A stretch of DNA of 34,445 nucleotides. It comes from Oscillospiraceae bacterium. GTDB taxonomy: Bacteria; Bacillota; Clostridia; Oscillospirales; Ruminococcaceae. Location of the stretch: positions 1-34,445 of the forward strand of contig WRCY01000022.1 of NCBI GenBank assembly GCA_009783695.1. The letters are read 5' to 3'. Both the position numbers and the translations under genes were made by a program. This document shows, piece after piece, positions 22,501 through 30,806 of the stretch (positions are counted from its first letter, which is position 1; each line of letters starts with the position of its first letter). The notes beneath the pieces were generated by a model. That model was not told the DNA's origin and ran no database searches. It worked only from the letters and a program-made list of their open reading frames with translations.

Positions 22501-22510
22501 GTGGTATACT
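22482..22510 (+). promoter_or_regulatory. Topoisomerase B promoter nested in a terminator
   Basis: TTTACA (22482-22487, in the hairpin loop), 17 bases, TATACT (22505-22510). The leader then contains element A9. Confidence 0.8.
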
Positions 22511-22540
22511 GAAAGATGTATTAAATTGAAGATGTAAAAA

Positions 22541-22612
22541 GTTTGAAATAAAATCCCCATGAATCGGGGAACACGCTGTTTTAATTCTTCTTTGGTGAAG
22601 AAAGGACTTAAT
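22541..22612 (+). repeat. Element A copy A9 in the topoisomerase B leader
   Basis: GTTTGAAATAAAATCCCCAT head, GAATCGGGGAACACGCTGTT core, tail GGTGAAGAAAGGACTTAAT, then ATG at 22620. The TTG frame is broken after two codons. CCCC in the head can pair with GGGG in the core as an alternative stem. Confidence 0.88.
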
Positions 22613-22619
22613 AAAAATT

Positions 22620-24632
22620 ATGAGCAAAGCAAGCAGGAACAACTACGGCGACCACAGCCTCAAGTCGCTTAAAGGTCCGGACCAGGTGCGCAAACGCCCT
22701 GCCGTCATATTCGGCTCGGACGGAATCGAGGGCTGCCAGCACTCGGTCTTCGAGATTCTCTCGAACTCGATTGACGAGGCGCGTGAGGGCTTCGGCAAGG
22801 AAATTGTCATCACCCGCTACAATGACGGCTCGATTGAAATTATCGACCGCGGACGCGGCGTGCCGATTGATTATAATAAAAACGAGGAAAAATACAACTG
22901 GGAGCTTGCTTTCATCACACTCTACGCGGGCGGCAAATACGACAACAACACCGGCGAGAGTTATACTTACGCCCTCGGACTCAACGGGCTCGGGCTCTGC
23001 GCAACGCAGTTCTCGTCCGAATACATGGAAGTCGAGAGCGACAACGGTACCTGGCTGCATAAACTCAGCTTCGAGAAAGGCTTTAACGTCACGCTCCTTA
23101 AGGACGAACGCGGCTTCACCAAGACGAAGTCTGCCGGGAAAAGCGGCACACGTATAAAATGGAAGCCTGACCTCGATGTCTTCACGGAAATAGACATTCC
23201 CGACAGCTACTTCGATGAAATTCTGAAAAAGCAGGCAGTAGTCAACGACGGGCTCCTTTTCAAGTTCCGCCGCGAGAACATGGACAATAGCTTCACCGAG
23301 AAAGAATACAGCTATGCGAACGGCATTGACGATTATATCCGCGAAACCGCGGGTACGGAAACAATTTCTGCGTTCCAGAGCTGGAGCTCGGCACGCTCCG
23401 GCAAAGACCGCGACGACAAGGAGGAATACAAGCTAAGGCTGCGCTGCGCCCTTGTTTTCTCGAATAAGACAAGGCTCGTTCAGCACTTTCACAACTCCTC
23501 CTGGCTTGAGCACGGAGGAAGCCCCGACAAGGCGCTCCGCCAGGCGTTTGTTTCGCAGGTTGACGCATACTTAAAAAATAACAATAAATATAACAAAGGC
23601 GAAAGTAAAATCAACTTTACCGACGTTGAGGACTGCCTTGTTTTTGTGTCTAACAACTTCTCGTCGCAGGTCAGCTTCGAGAATCAGACCAAGAAAGCAA
23701 TTAACAACAAGTTCGTTTATGAAGCTATGACCGAATGGCTTAAAAGCCAGCTTGAAATTTATTTCCTCGAAAACAAAGACGAAGCAGCGCGCATTTGCGA
23801 GCAGATTTTAGTCAACAAGCGCTCGCGTGAAAACGCGGAAAAAACCCGCCTTAACCTCAAGAAAAAACTTGCGGGCAACATTGATATTTCAAACCGCGTG
23901 CAAAAATTCGTGGACTGCCGCAGCAAAGACTTGGCGCGGCGCGAGCTCTATATAGTCGAGGGCGATTCGGCGCTTGGCGCGGTAAAACTGGCGCGTGACG
24001 CGGAGTTCCAGGCAGTAATTCCCGTACGCGGAAAGATTCTCAACTGCCTTAAATCTTCCTATGACAAAATCTTCAAGAACGAGATTATCACCGATATAAT
24101 CAAGATTTTAGGCTGCGGTGTTGAAGTCACCGCAAAGGGTGCGAGCCCAAGCAAAGACCTTTCGCATTTCAACTTCGACAACCTGCGCTGGAGCAAGGTC
24201 GTAATCTGTACCGACGCCGACGTGGACGGCTTTCAAATCCGGACACTGATTCTGACAATGCTGTACCGCCTTGTGCCGACGCTGATTCAAGAAGGCTTCG
24301 TCTATATCGCTGAGTCCCCGCTTTATGAAATTAATTGCAGGGACGAAACGTTTTTCGCTTACACCGAGGTTGAGAAGAACCGCATTATCAAGGATTTAAA
24401 TAGCAAAAAGTTCACGATTCAGCGCTCGAAAGGTCTCGGCGAAAATGAGCCGGACATGATGAGCCTTACGACCATGAACCCTGATACAAGGCGGCTGATT
24501 AAGGTTATGCCGGCTGATTCCGATGCGACCCGCGATATGTTCGACCTCATGCTCGGCGATAATTTGCAAGGACGTAAGGACTTTATAAACGAGTACGGCA
24601 GCAATTATATGGAAAGCGTAGATGTGAGCTGA
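22620..24632 (+). CDS. parE: Type IIA DNA topoisomerase subunit B (divergent ParE/GyrB)
   Basis: 670 residues. GHKL ATPase: EILSNSIDEAREG (Glu/Asn motif), DRGRGVPID, and ALGLNGLG in place of the usual GxHGVG lid. Toprim: YIVEGDSALGA (usual EGDSAGG) and CTDADVDGFQIRTLILTMLYR; C-terminal RSKGLGENEP motif present. The ATP-lid and EGDSA substitutions place it in a divergent branch found beside a canonical gyrase in Clostridia, rather than classical GyrB. Whether it relaxes or decatenates DNA is not decided by sequence; parE is a provisional symbol. The partner A subunit lies 880 bp downstream. Stop overlaps the next gene (TGATG). Confidence 0.9.
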   Translation: MSKASRNNYGDHSLKSLKGPDQVRKRPAVIFGSDGIEGCQHSVFEILSNSIDEAREGFGKEIVITRYNDGSIEIIDRGRGVPIDYNKNEEKYNWELAFITLYAGGKYDNNTGESYTYALGLNGLGLCATQFSSEYMEVESDNGTWLHKLSFEKGFNVTLLKDERGFTKTKSAGKSGTRIKWKPDLDVFTEIDIPDSYFDEILKKQAVVNDGLLFKFRRENMDNSFTEKEYSYANGIDDYIRETAGTETISAFQSWSSARSGKDRDDKEEYKLRLRCALVFSNKTRLVQHFHNSSWLEHGGSPDKALRQAFVSQVDAYLKNNNKYNKGESKINFTDVEDCLVFVSNNFSSQVSFENQTKKAINNKFVYEAMTEWLKSQLEIYFLENKDEAARICEQILVNKRSRENAEKTRLNLKKKLAGNIDISNRVQKFVDCRSKDLARRELYIVEGDSALGAVKLARDAEFQAVIPVRGKILNCLKSSYDKIFKNEIITDIIKILGCGVEVTAKGASPSKDLSHFNFDNLRWSKVVICTDADVDGFQIRTLILTMLYRLVPTLIQEGFVYIAESPLYEINCRDETFFAYTEVEKNRIIKDLNSKKFTIQRSKGLGENEPDMMSLTTMNPDTRRLIKVMPADSDATRDMFDLMLGDNLQGRKDFINEYGSNYMESVDVS

Positions 24633-25168
24633 TGAAAAAAGCAGTTATATTTACTGTGCTGTTTGCGATTTTTTATACGGTGATTAATTTTAGCGGCATA
24701 GGTGTTACGGGATTGTTAAAAATAACCGATGGCGCAAATATCCTTGACTTTGAGTTCGGTTACTCCGAGGAAGAAGCATACGATATGCTGACGGCTTTGG
24801 GTGAGGAGGGCAGAGAGTTTTACCTGACTAAAATAATTCCGCTCGACTTCCCTTTTCCCGTGACTTATATGCTTTTTTATGCCGGCTGGATTGCTTTGCT
24901 GTTAAAGCATATCACCCAAAGCAAACGCTTTAAGTATCTGCTTTTAATCCCTGTTTTAGCTGCGTTGTCCGACTGGATTGAAAACATCGGGATTATCGCC
25001 ATGCTTCGCAGTTATCCGGATTTGCCGCCATGGGCAGCCGCGACGGCGAGCTTTGCCGGAATGATTAAATTTTCTTTAACTGCTTTAAGTATTGCAGTTA
25101 TCATAGTTCTGCTTTTCGTCTTTATTTATAAAAAATCAAAGCAAAGGAGCAAACAAAATGGAGCATAA
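24632..25168 (+). CDS. Four-helix membrane protein of unknown function
   Basis: 178 residues with about four transmembrane segments (5-25, 72-92, 98-117, 135-162). The first loop carries DFEFGYSEEEAYDMLTALGEEGREFYL, a pattern I associate with a widespread uncharacterised family (GY-x-x-EEAY...LGxEGRxxYL). A SDWIENIGI motif marks the third helix. Its ATG overlaps the topoisomerase B stop, implying coupled translation. The final KKSKQRSKQNGA overlaps the next gene's start. Confidence 0.8.
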   Translation: MKKAVIFTVLFAIFYTVINFSGIGVTGLLKITDGANILDFEFGYSEEEAYDMLTALGEEGREFYLTKIIPLDFPFPVTYMLFYAGWIALLLKHITQSKRFKYLLLIPVLAALSDWIENIGIIAMLRSYPDLPPWAAATASFAGMIKFSLTALSIAVIIVLLFVFIYKKSKQRSKQNGA

Positions 25169-25421
25169 TAAAATCCCCGAAATAATCGCCATGACCATCA
25201 AAACCATCATCTTCGTCAAGGACCCCATGGAGCTCGCAGACACGATAAAACTTCTCGGCGACAACTATGAAGTATTGTATGAGAAAAGCAACGAAGCGAT
25301 TGAAGAAGCCGTAAAGCGGTTTGTCACCGGCTCCGGGCTGCCTGAGTGCCATCTGCACCGGTTTGAAACCACGGACTGGATTGGCTATCATATCTTTATT
25401 TCCGGCATAAAAGAATGTTGA
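25158..25421 (+). CDS. Small hypothetical protein between topoisomerase subunits
   Basis: 87 residues with AAAGGAG 8 bases before the ATG and 11 bp overlap with the previous gene. Composition is that of a small alpha/beta protein: TIIFVKDPMELADTIKLLGDNYEVLYEKSNEAIEEAVKRFV. No family recognised. Its stop TGA overlaps the TTGA of element A10. Confidence 0.7.
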   Translation: MEHNKIPEIIAMTIKTIIFVKDPMELADTIKLLGDNYEVLYEKSNEAIEEAVKRFVTGSGLPECHLHRFETTDWIGYHIFISGIKEC

Positions 25422-25489
25422 AAGCAACTGATACAAAATCGGGGAAAATGGAGCATTTCATTTCCCGTTAGGGAAGAAAGGGCTTAATG
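25418..25489 (+). repeat. Element A copy A10 before topoisomerase A
   Basis: TTG 25418 overlaps the upstream stop (25419-25421). Core GGGGAAAATGGAGCATTTCA shows paired changes: AAATG and CATTT keep the inner stem. Unlike other copies it is followed by a separate AAGGAGC site, which serves the TTG start of the next gene. Confidence 0.9.
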
Positions 25490-25514
25490 GAAATAAGTTT
25501 AAGGAGCTCAGATT

Positions 25515-27782
25515 TTGAAAAAGCAAAAGTCAAAAACCAAAAATTCTCCTCTCGCCTACATTGAGGGCGCGGGAATTGTCGTTGAAAAGCCCGTTACAGA
25601 CACAATTGAAGAAAATTACATGCCTTACGCCATGAGCGTTATTATCTCGCGCGCCTTGCCCGAAATCGACGGCTTTAAGCCGTCGCACCGTAAACTTTTA
25701 TACACTATGTATAAAATGGGACTGCTGTCGGGCAGCCGCACAAAATCTGCGAATATCGTCGGGCAGACAATGTGGCTAAACCCGCACGGCGACGGGCCTA
25801 TTTACGAAACTATGGTGAGGCTTGCACGCGGGAACGAAGCCCTGCTGCACCCCTATGTCGACAGCAAGGGCAACTTTGGGAAAGCCTACTCCCGCGACAT
25901 GGCTTACGCCGCCTCGCGGTACACTGAAGCAAAGCTCGAGCCGCTCTGCAAGGAACTTTTTGACGAGGTTGACCGTGACACGGTGGACTTCGTCCCAAAC
26001 TACGACAACAGCACAACCGAGCCGGTATTACTCCCTGTAAAATTTCCGTCGGTTTTGGTGAACAGCAACATCGGAATCGCCGTTTCTATGGCGAGCAATA
26101 TCTGCTCGTTTAACCTCGCCGAAGTCTGTGAAACCGCAATTTCTCTGCTCAAAGACCCCGCGCATGACATCATCAGTACTCTTAAAGCCCCCGACTTTTC
26201 GGGCGGCGGCTTCATCGTCTATGACGAAGCCGCGCTCCGCGAGATTTACGAAACCGGGCGCGGCTCGTTTAAAGTCCGCGCAAAGTACAATTACGACAGC
26301 TCAAATAATGTAATCGAAGTTACCGAAATCCCGCCAACAACCACGATTGAAGCTATTATCGACAGAATTGTCGAGCACGTTAAGGCGGGTAAAATCAAGG
26401 AAATTAATGACGTCCGCGACGAAACGGATTTATCGGGGCTCAAAATCGCAATCGACCTGAAGCGCGGCACAGACTACGACGCACTGATGAAAAAACTGTT
26501 CCGCTTAACCCCATTACAGGATACTTTTTCCTGCAATTTCAACGTGCTTATTGCCGGAACGCCGCAGGTTCTCGGTGTGGGCGAGATTCTGCGCGAATGG
26601 ACGGCGTTCCGTACGGAGTGCGTAAAAAGACGGATTTTCTTTGAGCTTAACAGGAAAAAGGAACGCCTGCATCTGCTGCGCGGGTTGCAAAAAATTCTGC
26701 TCGATATTGACAAGGCGATTAAGCTTATCCGCGAAACCCGCGAGGAAACCGAGGTCGTCCCGAACCTTATGATTGGCTTCGGAATCGACGAGCTGCAAGC
26801 CGAGTACGTCGCGGAAATCAAGCTTCGCCACATTAACAGAGAGTATATTTTAAAACGCACCGAGGAAATCGAGAGCCTTGAGCGCGACATCGCGGACTTG
26901 CAGGAAACGCTCGACAGTAAAAGCAAAATCAAGTCCATCATCATCGCCGAGCTCAAGGAAGCAGTAAAAAAATACGGTCAGCCGCGCAAAACTCTGCTCA
27001 TTTTTGCAGCCCCCGAGGAAGCCGCCGAGGAGCTTGAAATTATCCCCGATTATCCCGTGAATATCTTCTTCACAAAAGAGGGTTACTTCAAGAAAATCAC
27101 GCCGCTGTCGCTCCGTATGAGTTGCGCGTCCTCCGGAAGTGCGACCTCCTCCGGAGCCGCGGAGCAGAAGCTCAAAGAACAGGATATAATCACGCTTCAC
27201 GAGGAGCTCACCAACCGCGCCGAACTCATTTTCTTCACCGACCGGGGTCAGGCGTACAAGAGCCGTGCGTCCGACTTCGAGGATACGAAAGCCAGCGTCA
27301 TGGGCGACTTTATCCCGTCGAAGCTTGATTTTGAGGACGGCGAAAAACCACTCGCATTGATTACCACTCTCGATTATACCGAGAGTATAATACTGTTCTT
27401 TGAAAACGGCAAGTGCGCGAAAGTACCGCTTTCCTCCTTTGAAACCAAGACGAAACGCAGAAAGCTGCAAAACGCCTTCAACACAGGCTCGCCACTTGTC
27501 GCGATTTTCAAAATCGCCCGGGACGCCGATTTTATTCTGAACTCGTCTGCGGGCAAATCGCTCATATTCAATACGGCTCTGATTCTGCCGAAAACCACCC
27601 GCGACACGCAGGGTGTGCAGGTTATGCGGCTGACTAAGGCGTACCTCAAAAGCGCGGAATTGTACCGCGACGGCATGGTGAAAAAGGCGGCAGAAGCCGC
27701 GGAAATCGTCGCGAAGACGTTGCCCGCCGCAGGAAAAGCTGTGAAAATAGTTGACAGTGTGCAGTTGACAATAGACAGTTAA
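25515..27782 (+). CDS. parC: Type IIA DNA topoisomerase subunit A (divergent ParC/GyrA)
   Basis: 755 residues from TTG 25515, preceded by AAGGAGC. The winged-helix/tower region has the catalytic tyrosine Y136 in AASRYTEAKL, with the GrlA-type MPYAMSVIISRALPEIDGFKPSHRKLLYTM start and NPHGDGPIYETMVRL. A coiled-coil and C-terminal repeat region follow (FTKEGYFKKI, DRGQAYK, ENGKCAKVPLSSF, GVQVMRL), shorter than in classical GyrA, and no GyrA box is evident. Forms a heterotetramer with the B subunit at 22620. The last 11 codons (VDSVQLTIDS) are encoded by a CAATTGA-related repeat, which also supplies a -35 box. Confidence 0.9.
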   Translation: MKKQKSKTKNSPLAYIEGAGIVVEKPVTDTIEENYMPYAMSVIISRALPEIDGFKPSHRKLLYTMYKMGLLSGSRTKSANIVGQTMWLNPHGDGPIYETMVRLARGNEALLHPYVDSKGNFGKAYSRDMAYAASRYTEAKLEPLCKELFDEVDRDTVDFVPNYDNSTTEPVLLPVKFPSVLVNSNIGIAVSMASNICSFNLAEVCETAISLLKDPAHDIISTLKAPDFSGGGFIVYDEAALREIYETGRGSFKVRAKYNYDSSNNVIEVTEIPPTTTIEAIIDRIVEHVKAGKIKEINDVRDETDLSGLKIAIDLKRGTDYDALMKKLFRLTPLQDTFSCNFNVLIAGTPQVLGVGEILREWTAFRTECVKRRIFFELNRKKERLHLLRGLQKILLDIDKAIKLIRETREETEVVPNLMIGFGIDELQAEYVAEIKLRHINREYILKRTEEIESLERDIADLQETLDSKSKIKSIIIAELKEAVKKYGQPRKTLLIFAAPEEAAEELEIIPDYPVNIFFTKEGYFKKITPLSLRMSCASSGSATSSGAAEQKLKEQDIITLHEELTNRAELIFFTDRGQAYKSRASDFEDTKASVMGDFIPSKLDFEDGEKPLALITTLDYTESIILFFENGKCAKVPLSSFETKTKRRKLQNAFNTGSPLVAIFKIARDADFILNSSAGKSLIFNTALILPKTTRDTQGVQVMRLTKAYLKSAELYRDGMVKKAAEAAEIVAKTLPAAGKAVKIVDSVQLTIDS
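27750..27780 (+). repeat. CAATTGA-related repeat at the parC 3' end (copy 4)
   Basis: GTTGACAGTGTGCAGTTGAC then AATAGACAGTT; diverged units of the same heptad family, read in frame as the C-terminus of the topoisomerase A subunit. Confidence 0.6.
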
Positions 27783-27794
27783 ATATTGTATAAT
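27765..27794 (+). promoter_or_regulatory. Promoter at the hairpin array
   Basis: TTGACA (27765-27770), 18 bases, TATAAT (27789-27794). The start site would be about 27801, exactly the first base of the first hairpin. Confidence 0.65.
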
Positions 27795-27800
27795 AACCTC

Positions 27801-28024
27801 ACCCGTTACCGAAAATAAATTTTCGAACGGGTACCCGAGAACATTGAAACATATCTGCGGATATGTTATAATAAAATCACACCCAAACGTAAAACGTTTG
27901 GCACCCGCTTTGCGGGTGGTTTCGGCAAAGCCGAAACGGTGATTTTATTTCAACAATAATTCGGCGCGTTCGCGCCGTCGGCGGTTTTACCGCCGCAATC
28001 GCCTGTGGCGATTGAAATTATGTT
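27801..28024 (+). ncRNA. Hairpin array with two cloverleaf-like modules; candidate structured RNA
   Basis: Accounts for the gap between parC and the XRE gene. Hairpin 1: 27801-27832, 14 bp with a 2-base bulge. Hairpin 2: 27848-27867. Module 1: outer 11-bp stem 27870-27880/27939-27949 enclosing three contiguous hairpins at 27883-27901, 27902-27918 and 27919-27937 (8, 7 and 8 bp, all 3-base loops). Module 2: outer stem 27952-27961/28016-28024 (9 bp, one bulge) enclosing 27962-27977, 27979-27995 and 27996-28014 (7, 7 and 8 bp, 2-3 base loops). GTTATAATAAAATC (27865) and GTTATAATTAAAATC (28022) are near-direct repeats at the module boundaries. Two promoter-like sequences precede it. Not a tRNA. 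It could act as RNA, as a cruciform DNA site, or be a repeat remnant. Confidence 0.6.
27844..27872 (+). promoter_or_regulatory. Second promoter inside the hairpin array
   Basis: TTGAAA (27844-27849), 17 bases, TATAAT (27867-27872) preceded by TGT. The spacer is a perfect palindrome AACATATC-TGCG-GATATGTT (27848-27867), a possible operator. The start site would be about 27879, inside the outer stem of the first cloverleaf module. Confidence 0.55.
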
Positions 28025-28028
28025 ATAA

Positions 28029-28232
28029 TTAAAATCTATCCTCGGTCCTGTTAAACAAATAATCCAAACTCGTGTTGTAATAATCGGCAATCCGCCATAA
28101 TACATCTAAAGTGAAGCTCCGCGCCCCCCTTTCATAGTTCCCGTAAGCGCTTCTGCTGATATTTAGTGCTTTTGCTATTTCGTTCTGGCTTAAATTGCTT
28201 TCGTTGCGTAATGCCTTAATTCTTTCAAACAT
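28029..28232 (-). CDS. Small XRE-family regulator (67 aa), led by element A
   Basis: Single helix-turn-helix domain: LSQNEIAKALNISRSAYGNYERGARSFTLDVLWRIADYYNTSLDYLFNRTED. Start ATG 28232. An upstream open extension (MKKGLNGN) is the tail of element A11 and is not part of the domain. Promoter at 28347-28375 on the minus strand; between them lie a stranded GGAGG site and element A11. It faces the XRE-Fhs gene on the other strand, so the two regulators may cross-control the shared region. Its 3' end runs to the hairpin array. Confidence 0.88.
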   Translation of the reverse strand: MFERIKALRNESNLSQNEIAKALNISRSAYGNYERGARSFTLDVLWRIADYYNTSLDYLFNRTEDRF

Positions 28233-28237
28233 ATTTC

Positions 28238-28313
28238 CATTAAGTCCTTTCTTCACTAACGGGAAATGAAATATTTCGTTTTCCCCGATTTTGTATCAGT
28301 TATTTTCAACCTT
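28238..28313 (-). repeat. Element A copy A11 (minus strand, XRE leader)
   Basis: Read on the minus strand: TTGAAAATAACTGATACAAA head, GGGGAAAACGAAATATTTCA core, tail GTGAAGAAAGGACTTAATGG, then the XRE ATG 6 bases on. GGAGGT lies 8-9 bases before the TTG. Confidence 0.93.
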
Positions 28314-28346
28314 ATTGACCTCCATCGGATTTTTAAGACTATCTTT

Positions 28347-28375
28347 ATTATAATCTACATTACGGAAATTGTCAA
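28347..28375 (-). promoter_or_regulatory. Consensus promoter for the minus-strand XRE gene
   Basis: Minus strand: TTGACA (complement of 28370-28375), 17 bases, TATAAT (complement of 28347-28352). The leader of about 110 nt contains GGAGGT and then element A11. Confidence 0.85.
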
Positions 28376-28437
28376 TGTTAAAATATAATAAATATTTACA
28401 TATTGGCAATCATAAACTTGTGCATATTGAGGTATTT

Positions 28438-30372
28438 ATGTTAAGATTAAAAGAAATAAGAGAAAAAAGAAAAATCATGCAAAAGGATTTAGCAAAATCC
28501 TTAGGCATACCCGCAACCACTTTTAATCATTATGAAAATAACAAAAGAGAGCCTGATTATCAAACGCTTTGTAAGATTGCCGATTATCTTGGAGTTTCAA
28601 CAGACTACTTATTAGGTAGAACAGATAATCCAAAAGAAATAGCTGAATCAACTACAAATTTACAAAAAGGAAATCCTATGCTCACAGACATCGAAATCGC
28701 CCGCAGTGCCGAAATGAAAAGAATAAACGTAATCGCGCACTCGCTCGGCATAACCGTTGATGAGCTTGAGCCGCACGGGCACTACAAGGCAAAACTCACC
28801 GACGCGCTGTTCACGCGGGTTTCCGGCAACAGGGACGGCAAGCTAATCCTTGTCACCGCCATCAATCCCACTCCCGCCGGCGAGGGCAAAACAACAACAT
28901 CCGTCGGGCTGGCTCAGGGTATGGCGAAAATCGGCAAAAACGCAGTGCTCGCGCTGCGCGAGCCGTCATTGGGGCCTGTCTTCGGCGTTAAGGGCGGAGC
29001 GGCGGGCGGAGGCTATGCGCAGGTGATTCCGATGGAGGACATAAACCTGCATTTCACCGGCGATTTGCACGCGATAACCAGTGCTAACAATCTTTTGTGC
29101 GCGCTGCTCGACAACCACATACAGCAAGGCAATGCGCTCGGCATAGACCCGCGCCGCGTGCAGCTTAAGCGCTGCCTCGACATGAACGACCGCGCGCTGC
29201 GCAACGTCGTCGTCGGGCTCGGCGGTAAAATCGACGGCACGCCGCGGCAGGACAATTTCATAATCACCGTTGCGAGCGAGGTTATGGCGATTCTGTGCTT
29301 GGCTGATGATTTAACAGACCTAAAGAAGCGGCTCGGAGATATTCTCGTCGCGTATAATTACAGGAACGAGCCTGTGTTTGCACGAGATTTAAAAGCTGTC
29401 GGCGCGATGGCGTCGCTGCTTAAAGACGCAATCAAACCTAATTTAGTGCAGACTCTCGAGGGAACGCCCGCAATCATTCACGGCGGGCCGTTCGCGAATA
29501 TCGCGCACGGGTGCAATTCCGTGCGGGCGACGAAGCTCGCACTGAAGCTCGGCGGCTATGCGATTACGGAAGCAGGCTTCGGCTCGGACTTAGGCGCAGA
29601 AAAATTCTTCGACATCAAGTGCCGCGCCGCAGGACTGACGCCCGATTGCGCCGTCCTGGTCGCAACAGTCCGCGCCTTGAAATACAACGGGCAGGGAGCC
29701 CCTGCCGGCAGTATTAGCGGTATAAAAAAAGACTTGACTATACCTGACCTCGATGCGCTCCAAAAGGGAATAATAAACCTCAAAACACACATCGAAAATA
29801 TAAGAAAGTTCGGCGTGCCTGTCGTGGTCGCAATCAACCGCTTCCACACCGACACATACGCAGAGCTTGATTTTCTTAAAACATTCTGTGCAAAGCTCGG
29901 CGTAAAATGTGCGCTTTCCGATGTTTTTACGAAAGGCGGCGAGGGCGGTGCAGAACTCGCCCGGGCGGTTTGCGATGTAATTGAAAACGAGAAAACGGAA
30001 TTCAAGCCGCTTTATGATTTAAAGCTGCCGATTGAGGAAAAGCTTAACATCATCGCCCGTGAAATCTACCGCGCCGACGGCGTTATTATTACTGCCGGGG
30101 CGCAGAAAGCGATTGCCGAGATTGAAGCGCTCGGCTTCGGAAACCTGCCTGTGTGCGTCGCGAAAACACAGTACTCGCTTTCGGACGACCCTGCAAAATT
30201 GGGCAAGCCCGAGGGTTTTGAAATCACCGTGCGCGACGTAAAGCTATCGGCGGGCGCAGGGTTCGCAGTGGCGCTCACGGGCGACATCATGACCATGCCG
30301 GGTCTTCCGAAAGCGCCGTCCTCCGAAAACATTGATATTGACGGCAACGGCGAAATTACAGGGCTTTTCTGA
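28438..30372 (+). CDS. fhs: XRE domain fused to formate-tetrahydrofolate ligase
   Basis: One open frame of 644 residues. Residues 1-65 are a Cro/C1-type helix-turn-helix ([49 protein letters not shown]), 66-80 a linker, and 81-644 a full-length Fhs beginning at its normal N-terminus [16 protein letters not shown]. Fhs makes 10-formyl-THF from formate, THF and ATP; the P-loop [11 protein letters not shown] and the [31 protein letters not shown] stretch are intact. The HTH start has GAGG 5 bases upstream. A second strong site AAAAAGGA lies 6 bases before the internal ATG 28678, so free Fhs could be made from the same mRNA. FolD is the pathway partner. Stop overlaps tsaE by TGATG. Confidence 0.92.
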   Translation: MLRLKEIREKRKIMQKDLAKSLGIPATTFNHYENNKREPDYQTLCKIADYLGVSTDYLLGRTDNPKEIAESTTNLQKGNPMLTDIEIARSAEMKRINVIAHSLGITVDELEPHGHYKAKLTDALFTRVSGNRDGKLILVTAINPTPAGEGKTTTSVGLAQGMAKIGKNAVLALREPSLGPVFGVKGGAAGGGYAQVIPMEDINLHFTGDLHAITSANNLLCALLDNHIQQGNALGIDPRRVQLKRCLDMNDRALRNVVVGLGGKIDGTPRQDNFIITVASEVMAILCLADDLTDLKKRLGDILVAYNYRNEPVFARDLKAVGAMASLLKDAIKPNLVQTLEGTPAIIHGGPFANIAHGCNSVRATKLALKLGGYAITEAGFGSDLGAEKFFDIKCRAAGLTPDCAVLVATVRALKYNGQGAPAGSISGIKKDLTIPDLDALQKGIINLKTHIENIRKFGVPVVVAINRFHTDTYAELDFLKTFCAKLGVKCALSDVFTKGGEGGAELARAVCDVIENEKTEFKPLYDLKLPIEEKLNIIAREIYRADGVIITAGAQKAIAEIEALGFGNLPVCVAKTQYSLSDDPAKLGKPEGFEITVRDVKLSAGAGFAVALTGDIMTMPGLPKAPSSENIDIDGNGEITGLF

Positions 30373-30806
30373 TGATTTATAAATCAAATTCAAGCGATGA
30401 AACTATAAAAACAGGTGAAGAGCTGGGACGTGAAATGGGTGCAGCGATTCTGCCGCCGGCGGCTCGCCGGGCTGTTTTGCTTTACGGCGGCATGGGAGCG
30501 GGCAAGACGCACTTCGTCAAGGGCATAGCGCAGGGACTCGGCATTAGCGCAAACGTTACAAGCCCTACTTTCGCTATTGTAAACGAGTATGAAGACCGGC
30601 TTTTCCACTTCGACCTGTTCAGAATCACGAGCTTTGACGACCTGTATGCAATCGGCTTTTTCGATTATCTTGACCGCGGCATAATCGTATGTGAGTGGAG
30701 CGAAAATATCCCCGAACTTGAGCGCGAATTCGAGAAGTTTTATAAAATCACAATCACTAAGACCGGTGAAAATGAAAGAGAAATCAATGTTAATTCTGGG
30801 ACTTGA
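30372..30806 (+). CDS. tsaE: tRNA t6A synthesis ATPase TsaE
   Basis: ATPase of the complex that makes N6-threonylcarbamoyladenosine at tRNA position 37. 144 residues with Walker A GGMGAGKTHFVKG (about 38-50), TSPTFAIVNEY and FHFDLFRI segments. The ATG overlaps the fhs stop by one base. It overlaps tsaB by 35 bp. Confidence 0.95.
   Translation: MIYKSNSSDETIKTGEELGREMGAAILPPAARRAVLLYGGMGAGKTHFVKGIAQGLGISANVTSPTFAIVNEYEDRLFHFDLFRITSFDDLYAIGFFDYLDRGIIVCEWSENIPELEREFEKFYKITITKTGENEREINVNSGT

Noticed and set aside
27870-28024. tRNA genes suggested by the cloverleaf shape
   Set aside because: Loops are only 2-3 bases, arms are directly adjacent, and no anticodon loop, T-loop or CCA-type acceptor pattern is present.
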